Origin: Mycobacterium paraseoulense
GTDB lineage: Bacteria > Actinomycetota > Actinomycetes > Mycobacteriales > Mycobacteriaceae
Direction: 5' to 3'
DNA length: 64,000 nucleotides
NCBI RefSeq assembly: GCF_010731655.1
Contig: NZ_AP022619.1
Span: forward strand, 2,170,001 to 2,234,000
The translations under genes and the position numbers were made by a program. The notes beneath the pieces were generated by a model, which was given only the letters and a program-made list of their open reading frames with translations, was not told the origin of the DNA and made no database searches. This document shows, piece after piece, positions 8,731 through 16,951 of the stretch. Positions within the stretch are counted from its first letter, which is position 1, and the number at the start of each line of letters is the position of its first letter.

Positions 8731-9168
8731 TCAGGCCATCAGACTGCCGGCGGCGAATGCGTCCACGCTGATCCGGCGATGGGCGAACAGCCACCGACCG
8801 TCGACGGGTGTCAGTACGTCGCGGTAGCGGCCCCAGTGGTCGAGCCCGATGTCGGTGTGGACGGCGAAATAACTGCTGACCTCGACCCTGTCGCGGGCCA
8901 CCGACCCGAACCTGATGCTGGTGACGTGGTGGCGGACATGAGTCGGCGCCCGCCGCCCCGATTGCCCCGGCTTTGTCACAGCGGCGCCCAGGCCCGCCTC
9001 GATCGCCGAGGGTCCCGTCAGCGGCCCGTCCCCCCCGGTGAACTCCAGCACGCCCTCGTCGCCGAAGCATGCCGCCAGCGCGCGAAGATCGAATCGGTCT
9101 GTGGCCGCGGTGTAGTCGGCCAACGTCTGTCGCACCGACTCCCGAACCTCGGGCTCCCACGCCTCCAC
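8731..9168 (-). CDS. SnoaL/NTF2-like protein
   Basis: A 145-residue protein with the cone-shaped NTF2 fold pattern: an N-terminal helix (VRESVRQTLADYTAATDRFD), then ACFGDEGVLEF, and a strand-rich half with HVRHHVTSIRF and VDGRWLFAHRRISVD. Such proteins are polyketide cyclases, ketosteroid-isomerase-like enzymes, dehydratases or non-catalytic subunits. It converges with the LLM gene (7-base gap) and diverges from the isochorismatase-like gene over a 49-base region holding an operator-like repeat. The role is unassigned. Four intact and one broken member of this fold occur in the window. Confidence 0.82.
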   Translation of the reverse strand: MEAWEPEVRESVRQTLADYTAATDRFDLRALAACFGDEGVLEFTGGDGPLTGPSAIEAGLGAAVTKPGQSGRRAPTHVRHHVTSIRFGSVARDRVEVSSYFAVHTDIGLDHWGRYRDVLTPVDGRWLFAHRRISVDAFAAGSLMA

Positions 9169-9201
9169 CTGACCTCCTCGTTAATGACCGTTCCAGCACA
9201 C

Positions 9202-9217
9202 GATAACGTTTATTCTC
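9202..9217. promoter_or_regulatory. Operator-like repeat GATAAC-GTTT-ATTCTC
   Basis: A 6-4-6 element, one mismatch from a perfect repeat, directly abutting the ATG at 9218 and inside the divergent region of the SnoaL and isochorismatase-like genes. If bound, the regulator would block initiation of the plus gene. Confidence 0.5.
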
Positions 9218-9847
9218 ATGCCGCAACCAAGCCTTGAGGACCTGCTCGATCCGGTGACAACCGCGCTGGTGACCCAAGAGTGTCAGGGCGGGGTGATCGG
9301 GCCGCAGGCTGGCCTTCCGCTGCTCGCCGAGGAGGCCCGGCGCGAAGCCATTCCCAACATTGCCAGGCTGCTCGATGCGGCCCGGGCGGCCGGCGTGACG
9401 GTCGTGCACTGCCTGATACAGCGGCGCGCCGACGGTCGCGGTTCGAACACGAACGCCCGGTTGTTCGCGGCGGGGAAATCCTTCAGCGCCGACCTGACGC
9501 CCGGTAGCGCGGGCGCCTCGGTGCTCCCGGAATTGGGTCCACACGACTCCGACCTCGTGCTCACCCGCACCCACGGCGTCGGCCCGATGTGCGGCACCGA
9601 TCTGGACTCGGTGCTGCGCAACCTGGGGATCAAAACCATTGTCGGAGTTGGTGTGTCGGTGAATATCGCGATCACCAACTTCGTCATGGATGCGGTCAAC
9701 CGTGGCTATCAGTTCGTCCTACCGCGGGACGCGGTCAGCGGATACCCGCGCGAGTATGCCGATTCGATCATCGACAACACGCTGTCCCTGCTCGCCACCG
9801 TGACCGCGTCGAGCGCGGTCATCGACGTGTGGAATCCAGCGGTGTGA
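9218..9847 (+). CDS. Isochorismatase-like protein lacking the usual catalytic triad
   Basis: A 209-residue protein with the cysteine-hydrolase (isochorismatase-like) alpha/beta fold: ALVTQECQGG at the first strand, VTVVHCLIQRRADGRG, the block VLTRTHGVGPMCGTDLDSVLR, and GVSVNIAITNFVMDA. Family enzymes need Asp in the first strand (D-x-Q), Lys before the GT-L block, and Cys in GV-T-x-x-C. Here these positions read Glu (ECQ), Thr and Ala. It is therefore either catalytically different or a binding protein. It is transcribed away from the SnoaL gene and has the repeat at 9202 touching its start. A separate promoter region (about 9850-9950) precedes the next gene. Confidence 0.82.
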   Translation: MPQPSLEDLLDPVTTALVTQECQGGVIGPQAGLPLLAEEARREAIPNIARLLDAARAAGVTVVHCLIQRRADGRGSNTNARLFAAGKSFSADLTPGSAGASVLPELGPHDSDLVLTRTHGVGPMCGTDLDSVLRNLGIKTIVGVGVSVNIAITNFVMDAVNRGYQFVLPRDAVSGYPREYADSIIDNTLSLLATVTASSAVIDVWNPAV

Positions 9848-9890
9848 CCTGTCGGCGGCGCCCCAGATGTGGATGTTGCGGGACGATGGT

Positions 9891-9905
9891 GATAACGTCG
9901 TTCTC
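9891..9905. promoter_or_regulatory. Operator-like repeat GATAAC-GTC-GTTCTC
   Basis: A 6-3-6 variant located 45 bases before the amidohydrolase ATG at 9951. It closely matches 52771-52785 (GATAGC-CTC-GTTCTC), which also precedes an amidohydrolase gene; in both, AA follows. Confidence 0.45.
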
Positions 9906-9950
9906 AAATAGCGTAAATGATCATATTCGCTGCTCAGGAGGAAGGGTCAC

Positions 9951-11144
9951 ATGTCGTCCCGATCACTGCCGTATCCGGTTTTCGACATCGACAACCACAT
10001 GTACGAGACGACGGACGCGCTCACGAAATACCTGCCCAAGGAGCACCGCGGGAAGGTCGGTTACGTCGAGGTCAACGGCAGGCCAAAACTGGTTGTCAAG
10101 GACCGCATCAGCCACATGATCCCCAACCCGACGTTCGCGCGGGTCGCCAGGCCGGGCAGCGCCGAGGACTACTTCCTCGGCAACAACCCCGAGGGCCTCA
10201 ACTTTCGCGAGTTCATCGGCGAGGCAATGGATGTCATCCCCGCCTACCAGGCGCCCGCCCCGCGGTTGGAGCTGATGGATGAGCTGGGCCTCGACCAGTG
10301 TGTGATGTACCCGACCCTCGCCAGCCTCATCGAGGAGCGCACCACCGACGACGTCGTCCTCACCCACGCGATCATCCACGCGCTCAACGAGTGGATGCAC
10401 GAGCACTGGACCTTCAACTACCACGATCGGATCTTCGCCACGCCCGTCATCTGCCTGCCGATCGTGGACGAAGCCATCAGGGAACTGCACTGGTGCCTAG
10501 AGCGCGGGATGAAGACATTCCTGGTTCGGCCCGCGCCGGTGCCCAGCCGCTTCGGCGGCTCGCGGTCCATGGGGCTGCCCGAGTTCGACCCGTTCTGGGA
10601 GGAGGTCGTCAACGCCGGCATGCCGGTCACCATGCACGCCTCGGACAGCGGCTACCAAAAACACCTCATGGAATGGGAGGGGGGCGACGAGTACCTGTCC
10701 TTCGCACCGAGCGCCCTGCGCGAGGTCGTGATGGGACATCGGGCCATCGAGGACACCCTGGCCGCGATGATCTGCCACGGCGCGCTCTCGCGCTTCCCGG
10801 ATCTGAAGATCTTCTGCGTGGAGAACGGCAGCGGCTGGGTGCGCAACCTGCTCGAGCAGCTCAACACGGCGTACAAGATCATGCCGAAGGAGTTCGACGA
10901 GCACCCCGTCGAGGTGTTCAAGCGCAACATCTACATCCACCCGTTCCTCGAGGACGACATCAAGGGCATCGTCGACATCATGGGCGAGGACCACGTCATG
11001 TTCGGGTCCGACTTCCCGCACCCCGAGGGCGTCGGCGACCCGTTGAGCTTCGTCGACCGGCTGGACGGCATCCCGGACTCGGCCAAGGCGAAGATTATGG
11101 GCGGCAACGCGATCGAGCACTTGAAGGTCAAGGTCGCGGCGTGA
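9951..11144 (+). CDS. Amidohydrolase_2 family protein
   Basis: A metal-dependent hydrolase of 397 residues, a close paralogue of the gene at 182: both have DNHMYETxDAxTxYLPxxx, the same PAPVP block (residues about 195-200), MHASDSGYQKHLMEWEGGDEY, and FGSDFPHPEG with the late metal-binding Asp. Its terminus AKIMGGNAIEHLKVKVAA shows what the frameshifted paralogue should look like. The ATG is preceded by AGGAGGAAGG, a very strong ribosome site. The stop overlaps the GTG of a MaoC-type hydratase, so hydrolysis or decarboxylation and hydration of one intermediate are probably linked. Confidence 0.9.
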   Translation: MSSRSLPYPVFDIDNHMYETTDALTKYLPKEHRGKVGYVEVNGRPKLVVKDRISHMIPNPTFARVARPGSAEDYFLGNNPEGLNFREFIGEAMDVIPAYQAPAPRLELMDELGLDQCVMYPTLASLIEERTTDDVVLTHAIIHALNEWMHEHWTFNYHDRIFATPVICLPIVDEAIRELHWCLERGMKTFLVRPAPVPSRFGGSRSMGLPEFDPFWEEVVNAGMPVTMHASDSGYQKHLMEWEGGDEYLSFAPSALREVVMGHRAIEDTLAAMICHGALSRFPDLKIFCVENGSGWVRNLLEQLNTAYKIMPKEFDEHPVEVFKRNIYIHPFLEDDIKGIVDIMGEDHVMFGSDFPHPEGVGDPLSFVDRLDGIPDSAKAKIMGGNAIEHLKVKVAA

Positions 11145-11617
11145 CCCAGGCGCCCGCTGGCCCCACGGTTTACGACGGGATCGCGGACTTCGAGGCTCAC
11201 GTCGGCGAGCACCTTGGGTACAGCGATTGGCATCGGGTCACGCAGAAGGAGATCGATCTCTTCGCCGAGGCAACCGGTGACCATCAGTGGATCCACGTCG
11301 ACCGGGAGAGGGCGGCCAGCGGTCCGTATGGCAGGACCATCGCGCACGGTTATCTGACCTTGTCGCTTGTACCCATCCTGGTGCAACAGATCTACAAAGT
11401 GACCGGACTAGCGATGCAGGTGAACTACGGCTCCGACAAGCTTCGGTTCCCCGGGCCGGTGCCGGTCGACTCTCGCATCCGGGCGGGGGCCGAACTGCTG
11501 AAGGTGGAGCGCAACGCCAAGGGGGGACGGGCCACGGTGCGCGTCACGGTCGAGGTCGAGGGCAACGACCGCCCGGCGTGTGTCGTCGACACGATCGCGG
11601 CGATGGTCGACGCCTGA
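11141..11617 (+). CDS. MaoC-type (R)-specific enoyl-CoA hydratase
   Basis: A single hotdog-domain protein of 158 residues. The hydratase-2 motif FAEATGDHQWIHVDRERAA (about residues 38-56) keeps the catalytic Asp and His, followed by GRTIAHGYLTLSLVP, which lines the acyl pocket. It adds water to a trans-2-enoyl-CoA, or acts as an acyl dehydratase. GTG 11141 overlaps the amidohydrolase stop by four bases, indicating coupled translation. It converges with the CoA-transferase at 11661. It most resembles Rv0130/PhaJ-like stand-alone hydratases rather than the ChsH-type pair further right. Confidence 0.9.
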   Translation: MTQAPAGPTVYDGIADFEAHVGEHLGYSDWHRVTQKEIDLFAEATGDHQWIHVDRERAASGPYGRTIAHGYLTLSLVPILVQQIYKVTGLAMQVNYGSDKLRFPGPVPVDSRIRAGAELLKVERNAKGGRATVRVTVEVEGNDRPACVVDTIAAMVDA

Positions 11618-11660
11618 CCACACGACACACGCCCGCCGGGGCTGACGGCGGCGGATATCG

Positions 11661-14057
11661 CTACGCGTTGAGAATGCGTTGGCCGATGACGCGTTGCTCC
11701 TGCAACGCGGCGATCTCCGCATCGGACAGTCCAAGCGCTCCAAGCACCTCGGCGTTGTGCTGACCCAGTGTCGGCGCGGCGGTCCGGTGATGGTGTGCTG
11801 GGCCCGGCGAAATCTGAAATGGCCAGCCCGGAAACCTCTGTCGGCCAGTGATCGGGTGGGCCAAATCCTGATAGAAACCGCGCGCATCGAGCTGTTCGAC
11901 GTCATACATCTCGTCGGCTGCAAGTAAACGCTCCGCTGGGACACGTTGTCGGACAAGCGTTGCCACCAGCTCACCGGCGGGTCGCCTGCTCGTCCAACTC
12001 GCGAGCACCTCGTCGAATTCGTCGTGGTGTTGCCGGCGAGCTTCCGCAGTCGCGAATCTCGGGTCATCGCGCAGCTCGTCACGATCGATGGCGGCCAGCA
12101 GCGCGACCCAGTCGGCGTCGTCGCGCACGGAGATCGCGATCCACTCGTCGGTGCGGGCCGTCGGATAAACGCCTTGGGCGTATTCGCGGTGCCGATTTCC
12201 CTCCCGCGGCCGCACCCTGCCCGTCAGCGAGTACTCGATCACCGGTTCGGCCGTCACCGCAGCGCCAACCTCGATTTGCGCGACCTCGATGAGCTGGCCC
12301 TCACCCGTCGACCGCCGATGCTCGAGCGCGGCCAGCAACGCCACACCCGCATGTACGCCGGCGATGGGATCGGCGGGGCCCTGCAGGTTGCACGGCGGGC
12401 CATCCGGGTAACCGGTCATCGCCGACATCCCGGATACCTGTTCGATGTTCAGTGCCCAGCCCACGTAGTCGCGCCACGGCCCTTCCAGACCGAATCCGGG
12501 CATTCGCACCATGATCACGCCGGGATTGATCTTCGCGAGGGACTCATAGTCGAGCCCGAATTGCTCGACCACGCGCGGCGAGAAGTTCTCCACCACCACG
12601 TCGGCCTCGGCGGCCAGCCGCAGGGCCAACTCGCGGCCGGCGGCGGAGTTGAGGTCCAGGGTGATATCGCGCTTGTTGAGATTCGTTCCCTGCCAAAGCG
12701 GACCCCGTTCGTACCAGTCTTCCCCTTCGCGAAGTAACGAGCCGGAGTAGCGGTGGCCGTCGGGGCGTTGGATGGATTCGACCTTCACCACGTCCGCCCC
12801 GAACGCGCCGAGGTAGCACGTCAGGTAGGCACCCGCCCAGAAGGTGCTCAGGTCGAAGACCTTCAAACCGTCGAACGGCAGGGCGACATGAGGGACGTCG
12901 CCATCCCGGCGGTGCGCACCGCGCTCGCCCCAGGCAGCCTGAGCGTCCCGTCCCAGGGCCGGAGCGGGTAACGGTGGCGGGACCGGTGTCTTCGAAAACC
13001 GAAACGGCGCTCCAGGTCTGGTGAATTGCGATGCGTCGGCCGCCGCCTCGATGAAGAACCCTCGCTCGGCGTACTGCGGACAGGCGAGTATGGTGTCGCC
13101 TTCGGTGACCGGGGCGGCGGGTATCCGCATGGCCTGACTCAGCTCGACCAGATCGGCGACGGTCATCGAATCGAGAAACGGCTGCGCCTTGGCAAAGAAC
13201 TCTTCGCGCTCGGGCCCACCGAGCATGATCGCGATTTGATGCTCGCCGAACTCCGGCAACCCAACCATGGCGCACACGTCCAGCCAGTGCTGACCGGTCA
13301 GGCAGTTGATGCCGACCCAGCCATCGGCCGCCCGCACGATTCCCAGCATCGGTGCGGCTTTGGAGTTGGTCGGCAGGCCAAGGCTTTTGAGTCGAGCCGC
13401 CATCAGCATGGGGTAGGGCAGCGTCGACAGCAACGACTCGAACATCGAGACATCGACCTCGACCGGCCGGTTGGTTCCCGCGGCGGCGACTCGTAGGGCC
13501 GTCAGCGCGCCGAGCGCCGCGTACCCCCCAGCGATGTACTCCGGTATCCGGGCGCCGGCTTGCACGGGCGCTCGGCCGGGTTCACGTACATTGACCCAAC
13601 CCGCCGCCGCCTGCAGCGTCAGCGGAGTCGTCACCCGATCACACAGCGGCCCCGCTTGACCGAAGCTCGAGATACGGACCACGACAAGATCCGGGTTGAT
13701 CCGGCCCAAGGTTTCCGTGTCCAAGCCCCATTGCACACGCTCAGGTGCATTTGCCGGCAAGTCTTCCACGAAAACGTCCGCCCGGGAGAGCATTCCGTGG
13801 ACAGCCTCGATGCGGTTCTCATCGGCGAGATCAACCGTTATGCCGTGCTTTCCGGCGTTCAGGTACGCGAATAGCCCACTGCGCTCGGGATGTGGACGGC
13901 CGGCCGGGAAGGGCCCCCATTGGCGCAGCGGGTCACCCGTCGGGGGCTCCAGTTTGCACACGTCTGCGCCAAGGTCGACGAGCAACTTAGTGCAGTAGGG
14001 ACCCGCGATCTCGGAGGCCAGCTCGACGACGCGCAGACCGGCTAGAGGAAGGTTCAC
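11661..14057 (-). CDS. Two-domain family III (CaiB/BaiF) CoA-transferase
   Basis: 798 residues holding two complete CaiB/BaiF units. The first (about 1-385) starts LAGLRVVELASEIAGPYCTKLLVDLGADV and the second (about 400-798) starts FDGLKVFDLSTFWAGAYLTCYLGAFGADV. Single-domain enzymes are about 400 residues, so this is a tandem fusion. Family III enzymes move CoA between acids through an aspartyl-CoA intermediate and form interlocked dimers; a fusion may make a pseudo-dimer from one chain. GTG 14057 overlaps the aldehyde dehydrogenase stop by GTGA, so the acid produced by that enzyme is the likely CoA acceptor. The unit diverges from the igr-like operon. Confidence 0.9.
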   Translation of the reverse strand: MNLPLAGLRVVELASEIAGPYCTKLLVDLGADVCKLEPPTGDPLRQWGPFPAGRPHPERSGLFAYLNAGKHGITVDLADENRIEAVHGMLSRADVFVEDLPANAPERVQWGLDTETLGRINPDLVVVRISSFGQAGPLCDRVTTPLTLQAAAGWVNVREPGRAPVQAGARIPEYIAGGYAALGALTALRVAAAGTNRPVEVDVSMFESLLSTLPYPMLMAARLKSLGLPTNSKAAPMLGIVRAADGWVGINCLTGQHWLDVCAMVGLPEFGEHQIAIMLGGPEREEFFAKAQPFLDSMTVADLVELSQAMRIPAAPVTEGDTILACPQYAERGFFIEAAADASQFTRPGAPFRFSKTPVPPPLPAPALGRDAQAAWGERGAHRRDGDVPHVALPFDGLKVFDLSTFWAGAYLTCYLGAFGADVVKVESIQRPDGHRYSGSLLREGEDWYERGPLWQGTNLNKRDITLDLNSAAGRELALRLAAEADVVVENFSPRVVEQFGLDYESLAKINPGVIMVRMPGFGLEGPWRDYVGWALNIEQVSGMSAMTGYPDGPPCNLQGPADPIAGVHAGVALLAALEHRRSTGEGQLIEVAQIEVGAAVTAEPVIEYSLTGRVRPREGNRHREYAQGVYPTARTDEWIAISVRDDADWVALLAAIDRDELRDDPRFATAEARRQHHDEFDEVLASWTSRRPAGELVATLVRQRVPAERLLAADEMYDVEQLDARGFYQDLAHPITGRQRFPGWPFQISPGPAHHHRTAAPTLGQHNAEVLGALGLSDAEIAALQEQRVIGQRILNA

Positions 14058-15517
14058 GCGGGTATTCCGATGGCCTTGGGCTCCATGTAAGCCCGCAGCC
14101 CCATCACGCCGCCCTCCCGACCGATTCCGCTCTGCTTGAAGCCCCCAAACGGCGCGTCCCCGGGAATCGTGCCGTTGATCGACACCTGTCCGGTCCTTAT
14201 CCTCCGGGCGATGGCCACGGCGCGGTCCACGTCGCGCCCCCATACCGCGCCACCGAGCCCGTAGGCCGAGTTGTTGGCGATGGCCACCGCGTCGTCGTCG
14301 TCGCGATACCGCAACACGGTCAGCACGGGACCGAACACCTCTTCCTGCGCGATATGGGAATCGGCCGGAGCATCAGTCAATATCGTTGGCTCGAAGTAAA
14401 ATCCCTTGCTCAAATCCTTCGGACGGGCTCCGCCGACGACCACCGTCGCGCCATCGGCCTCAGCCCGCTTGACGAACCCCTCTACGCGGTCGAGGTGCTC
14501 GCTGCTGATCAACGGTCCCATGGTGACCGACTGATCGACCGGATCGCCGATCACGACCCCCCGGGCGAGCGCGGCCAGCCGGTCCACCACGTCATCGTGA
14601 ATCGCATCGGGCACCAGCAGCCTGCTGTTGAGGATGCAGGCCTGGCCGGCATGCATCGTGCATCCTTCGAACAACAACCGATCCAACAACTCGTCGCTGA
14701 CCTCGACGTCCGGCAGCAGGATGCTCGCCGACTTGCCTCCGCACTCGAGCAAAACGCGCTTCATCGTGGTCGCCGCACCCGCCATCACATCGCGACCGAC
14801 GGCCGAACTCCCGGTGAAGCTGACCATGTCGACCCTAGGATCCAACGTCAGGCTCCTGCTGGCCTCGATGCTGGTCGGCGTGACCACATTGACGACACCT
14901 GCCGGGATGTCGGTGTCTTCGTCGATGATTCTGGCCAGAGCGAGCCCGGCCAGCGGTGTCAGCGGCGACGGCTTGAGCACCAACGTGTTTCCCGCCGCCA
15001 ACGCCGCCCCCAGCTTCATGACGTTGAGGGTGTGCGGGAAGTTCCACGGCGTCATGGCCGCTACCACACCGAGCGGCTCGTACCGCAACACCGTCGTGCC
15101 CGCGGCGCCCCACGCATCCATGGGCGCCTCGGCGGGTTCCGTGGCGAGTTCGGCCGCGTGACCGACCATGAATGCGGGACCCTCGACGTGAATCAACCGC
15201 TCGTTCGCCGAACATCCCCACTCGGCTTGCGCGAGGGCGTAGATCTCATCGCTTCTGGCCAGCAGCGCATCGCTGAGCTGTTGCAGGCATCGGGCGCGTT
15301 CCGTCGGCGCGGCCGATGGCCACGGGCCCGCATCGAAGGCGGCCCTGGCCGCCGCGACGGCCTGCTGGACCTGAGCAACGCTGGCGTCGGGCGCCGATCC
15401 GATCACCGTCTCGGTAGCGGGGTTGACGACGTCGTAGCGCCCGCTGTCCGGTTCGGTCCACCGCCCGCCGATGTAGTGCCCGTCAGCCTCGAGAAGGGAA
15501 CGAGACCCAGCCATCAT
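14054..15517 (-). CDS. NAD(P)-dependent aldehyde dehydrogenase
   Basis: Oxidises an aldehyde to the acid; 487 residues, the normal ALDH length. Family blocks are MTPWNFPHTLNVMKLGAAL with KPSPLTPL (cofactor site, about 155-185), FTGSSAVGRD (Rossmann turn), the general base Glu in LLECGGKS (about 258), the nucleophile Cys in MHAGQACILNS (about 292), and EEVFGPVLTV. The start MMAGSRSLLEADG at 15517 has GGAAAGG upstream. It leads the CoA-transferase gene and faces the P450 gene at 15749 across a 230-base regulatory region. This suggests oxidation of a P450-derived alcohol or aldehyde to an acid and its thioesterification. Confidence 0.92.
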   Translation of the reverse strand: MMAGSRSLLEADGHYIGGRWTEPDSGRYDVVNPATETVIGSAPDASVAQVQQAVAAARAAFDAGPWPSAAPTERARCLQQLSDALLARSDEIYALAQAEWGCSANERLIHVEGPAFMVGHAAELATEPAEAPMDAWGAAGTTVLRYEPLGVVAAMTPWNFPHTLNVMKLGAALAAGNTLVLKPSPLTPLAGLALARIIDEDTDIPAGVVNVVTPTSIEASRSLTLDPRVDMVSFTGSSAVGRDVMAGAATTMKRVLLECGGKSASILLPDVEVSDELLDRLLFEGCTMHAGQACILNSRLLVPDAIHDDVVDRLAALARGVVIGDPVDQSVTMGPLISSEHLDRVEGFVKRAEADGATVVVGGARPKDLSKGFYFEPTILTDAPADSHIAQEEVFGPVLTVLRYRDDDDAVAIANNSAYGLGGAVWGRDVDRAVAIARRIRTGQVSINGTIPGDAPFGGFKQSGIGREGGVMGLRAYMEPKAIGIPA

Positions 15518-15570
15518 CCGCCTGCCTTTCCTGACTGCTTGCTCGCGGCGCGATGCGGGCGACGCCTTAC

Positions 15571-15602
15571 GAGAACATACATACCTTGACCGTGTGTACA
15601 CA
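15571..15602. promoter_or_regulatory. ALDH/P450 divergent promoter region elements
   Basis: The 230-base divergent gap contains a half-site GAGAAC (15571-15576) and a perfect 10-bp palindrome TGTGTACACA (15593-15602). No second half-site at the 6-4-6 spacing is present. The palindrome could serve the TetR encoded at the end of the plus operon (21884). Confidence 0.3.
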
Positions 15603-15748
15603 ACCCACTGCAGCGCCTCGACCAGCAAATAACGGTATTTCCGGCCATATACGCCGTGATTGACATATGACCCGGCCCTGCTGTAGACACCATGGAAACG
15701 GACATTCTTCTAAAATCTGTCCGAAGCAAGCTCGGTGTCGAGGAAGGC

Positions 15749-16951
15749 ATGCGGTTGCCCACAACTACTGTTCCATTGCATTCACCCGACTTCTACGCCG
15801 GTGATCCTTACCCGGCCTACCGAGAGCTTCGCAACACCACCCCCGTCGTGTGGAATGACGTCACCAAGTTCTGGGCGCTGTTGAAGTATGAGGACATTCG
15901 TTATGTCTCGGGCCACCCGCTGACCTTCTCGTCGACGAAGGGCATCTCGATACCGGATCCCGCCCAACCCGAACCCGTTCAGGAGGGCAACCTGATCTTC
16001 ACCGATCCCCCGCGCCACCGGCAGCTTCGTAAGCTCATCAACTCCGGCTTCACCCGCCGCCAGGTGCAGCTGCTGGAACCCAAGGTGCGCGAGATCGTGC
16101 ACGGCATAGTGGACAACATCGACCCGGCGAAGACCCAGCAGTTTGCCGAGGACATCGCGTCACCCCTGCCGACGCGGTTGATCGCGGAGATGCTGGGGGC
16201 CCCGACCGAGGACTGGGAAAAGTTTCGGACGTGGTCCGACGCGGCGGTGGGCACCGCCGATCCGGACATCGAGATGGATCACCTCGTCGCGCTCGGTGAG
16301 CTCTACGAATATTTCACCAAGCTCATCGCGGCTCGCCGATCCGGTGAGATCAGTGGGCAAAACGACCTGCTGAGCATTTTGGCGGCGGCCGAGGTCGACG
16401 GCGAGCAGCTCAGCGACGCGGACCTGCTGAATTTTTCGTTCCTGTTATTGGTCGCCGGCAACGAAACCACCCGCAATCTGATCGCGTTGGGCACGCTGGC
16501 GTTGATCGACCATCCCGATCAGTTCGCGCTACTGCGGTCGAACCCGGCGGAATTGTTGCCCTGCGCGGTCGAGGAGATGCTGCGATTCACCAGCCCGGTC
16601 ACCCACATGGCTCGCTGCGCCACCGAGGACGTCGAGATCCGCGGCCAGCAGATCAAGGCGGGCGACACGGTGGTCATGCTCTACGGCGCCGCCAACCGCG
16701 ACGAAGAGATCTTCGGCCCTACCAGCGAAGACTTCGACATTACGCGTAACCCGAACCCCCACATCGCATTCGGTGCCGGTGAGCACGCCTGCCTTGGCGC
16801 CCAGCTGGCCCGGCTGGAGGCTCGAGTGTTCTTCGAGGTGCTCTTGGGAACGTATCCATCGATCGAACTCACCGGCGACGTGACGCGACTGCGCGCCACC
16901 ATGACGCCCGGCGTGAAGAGCATGCCGGTACGACTGGGAACGAGCGGCTGA
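15749..16951 (+). CDS. Cytochrome P450, CYP125-like position in igr-type operon
   Basis: A soluble bacterial P450 of 400 residues. It has the I-helix LLLVAGNETTRNL (about 225-237), EEMLRF for the ExxR region, and the heme-thiolate loop HIAFGAGEHACLGAQLARLE near residue 335, with Cys as fifth ligand. ATG 15749 with GAGG just upstream fits family N-termini; an ATG at 15692 would add 19 residues with no ribosome site. It opens the operon and its TGA overlaps the ATG of the first fadE. In M. tuberculosis the equivalent gene, cyp125, oxidises the terminal side-chain carbon of cholesterol; here the substrate is inferred to be a branched alkyl chain of a hydrophobic ring compound. Confidence 0.9.
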   Translation: MRLPTTTVPLHSPDFYAGDPYPAYRELRNTTPVVWNDVTKFWALLKYEDIRYVSGHPLTFSSTKGISIPDPAQPEPVQEGNLIFTDPPRHRQLRKLINSGFTRRQVQLLEPKVREIVHGIVDNIDPAKTQQFAEDIASPLPTRLIAEMLGAPTEDWEKFRTWSDAAVGTADPDIEMDHLVALGELYEYFTKLIAARRSGEISGQNDLLSILAAAEVDGEQLSDADLLNFSFLLLVAGNETTRNLIALGTLALIDHPDQFALLRSNPAELLPCAVEEMLRFTSPVTHMARCATEDVEIRGQQIKAGDTVVMLYGAANRDEEIFGPTSEDFDITRNPNPHIAFGAGEHACLGAQLARLEARVFFEVLLGTYPSIELTGDVTRLRATMTPGVKSMPVRLGTSG

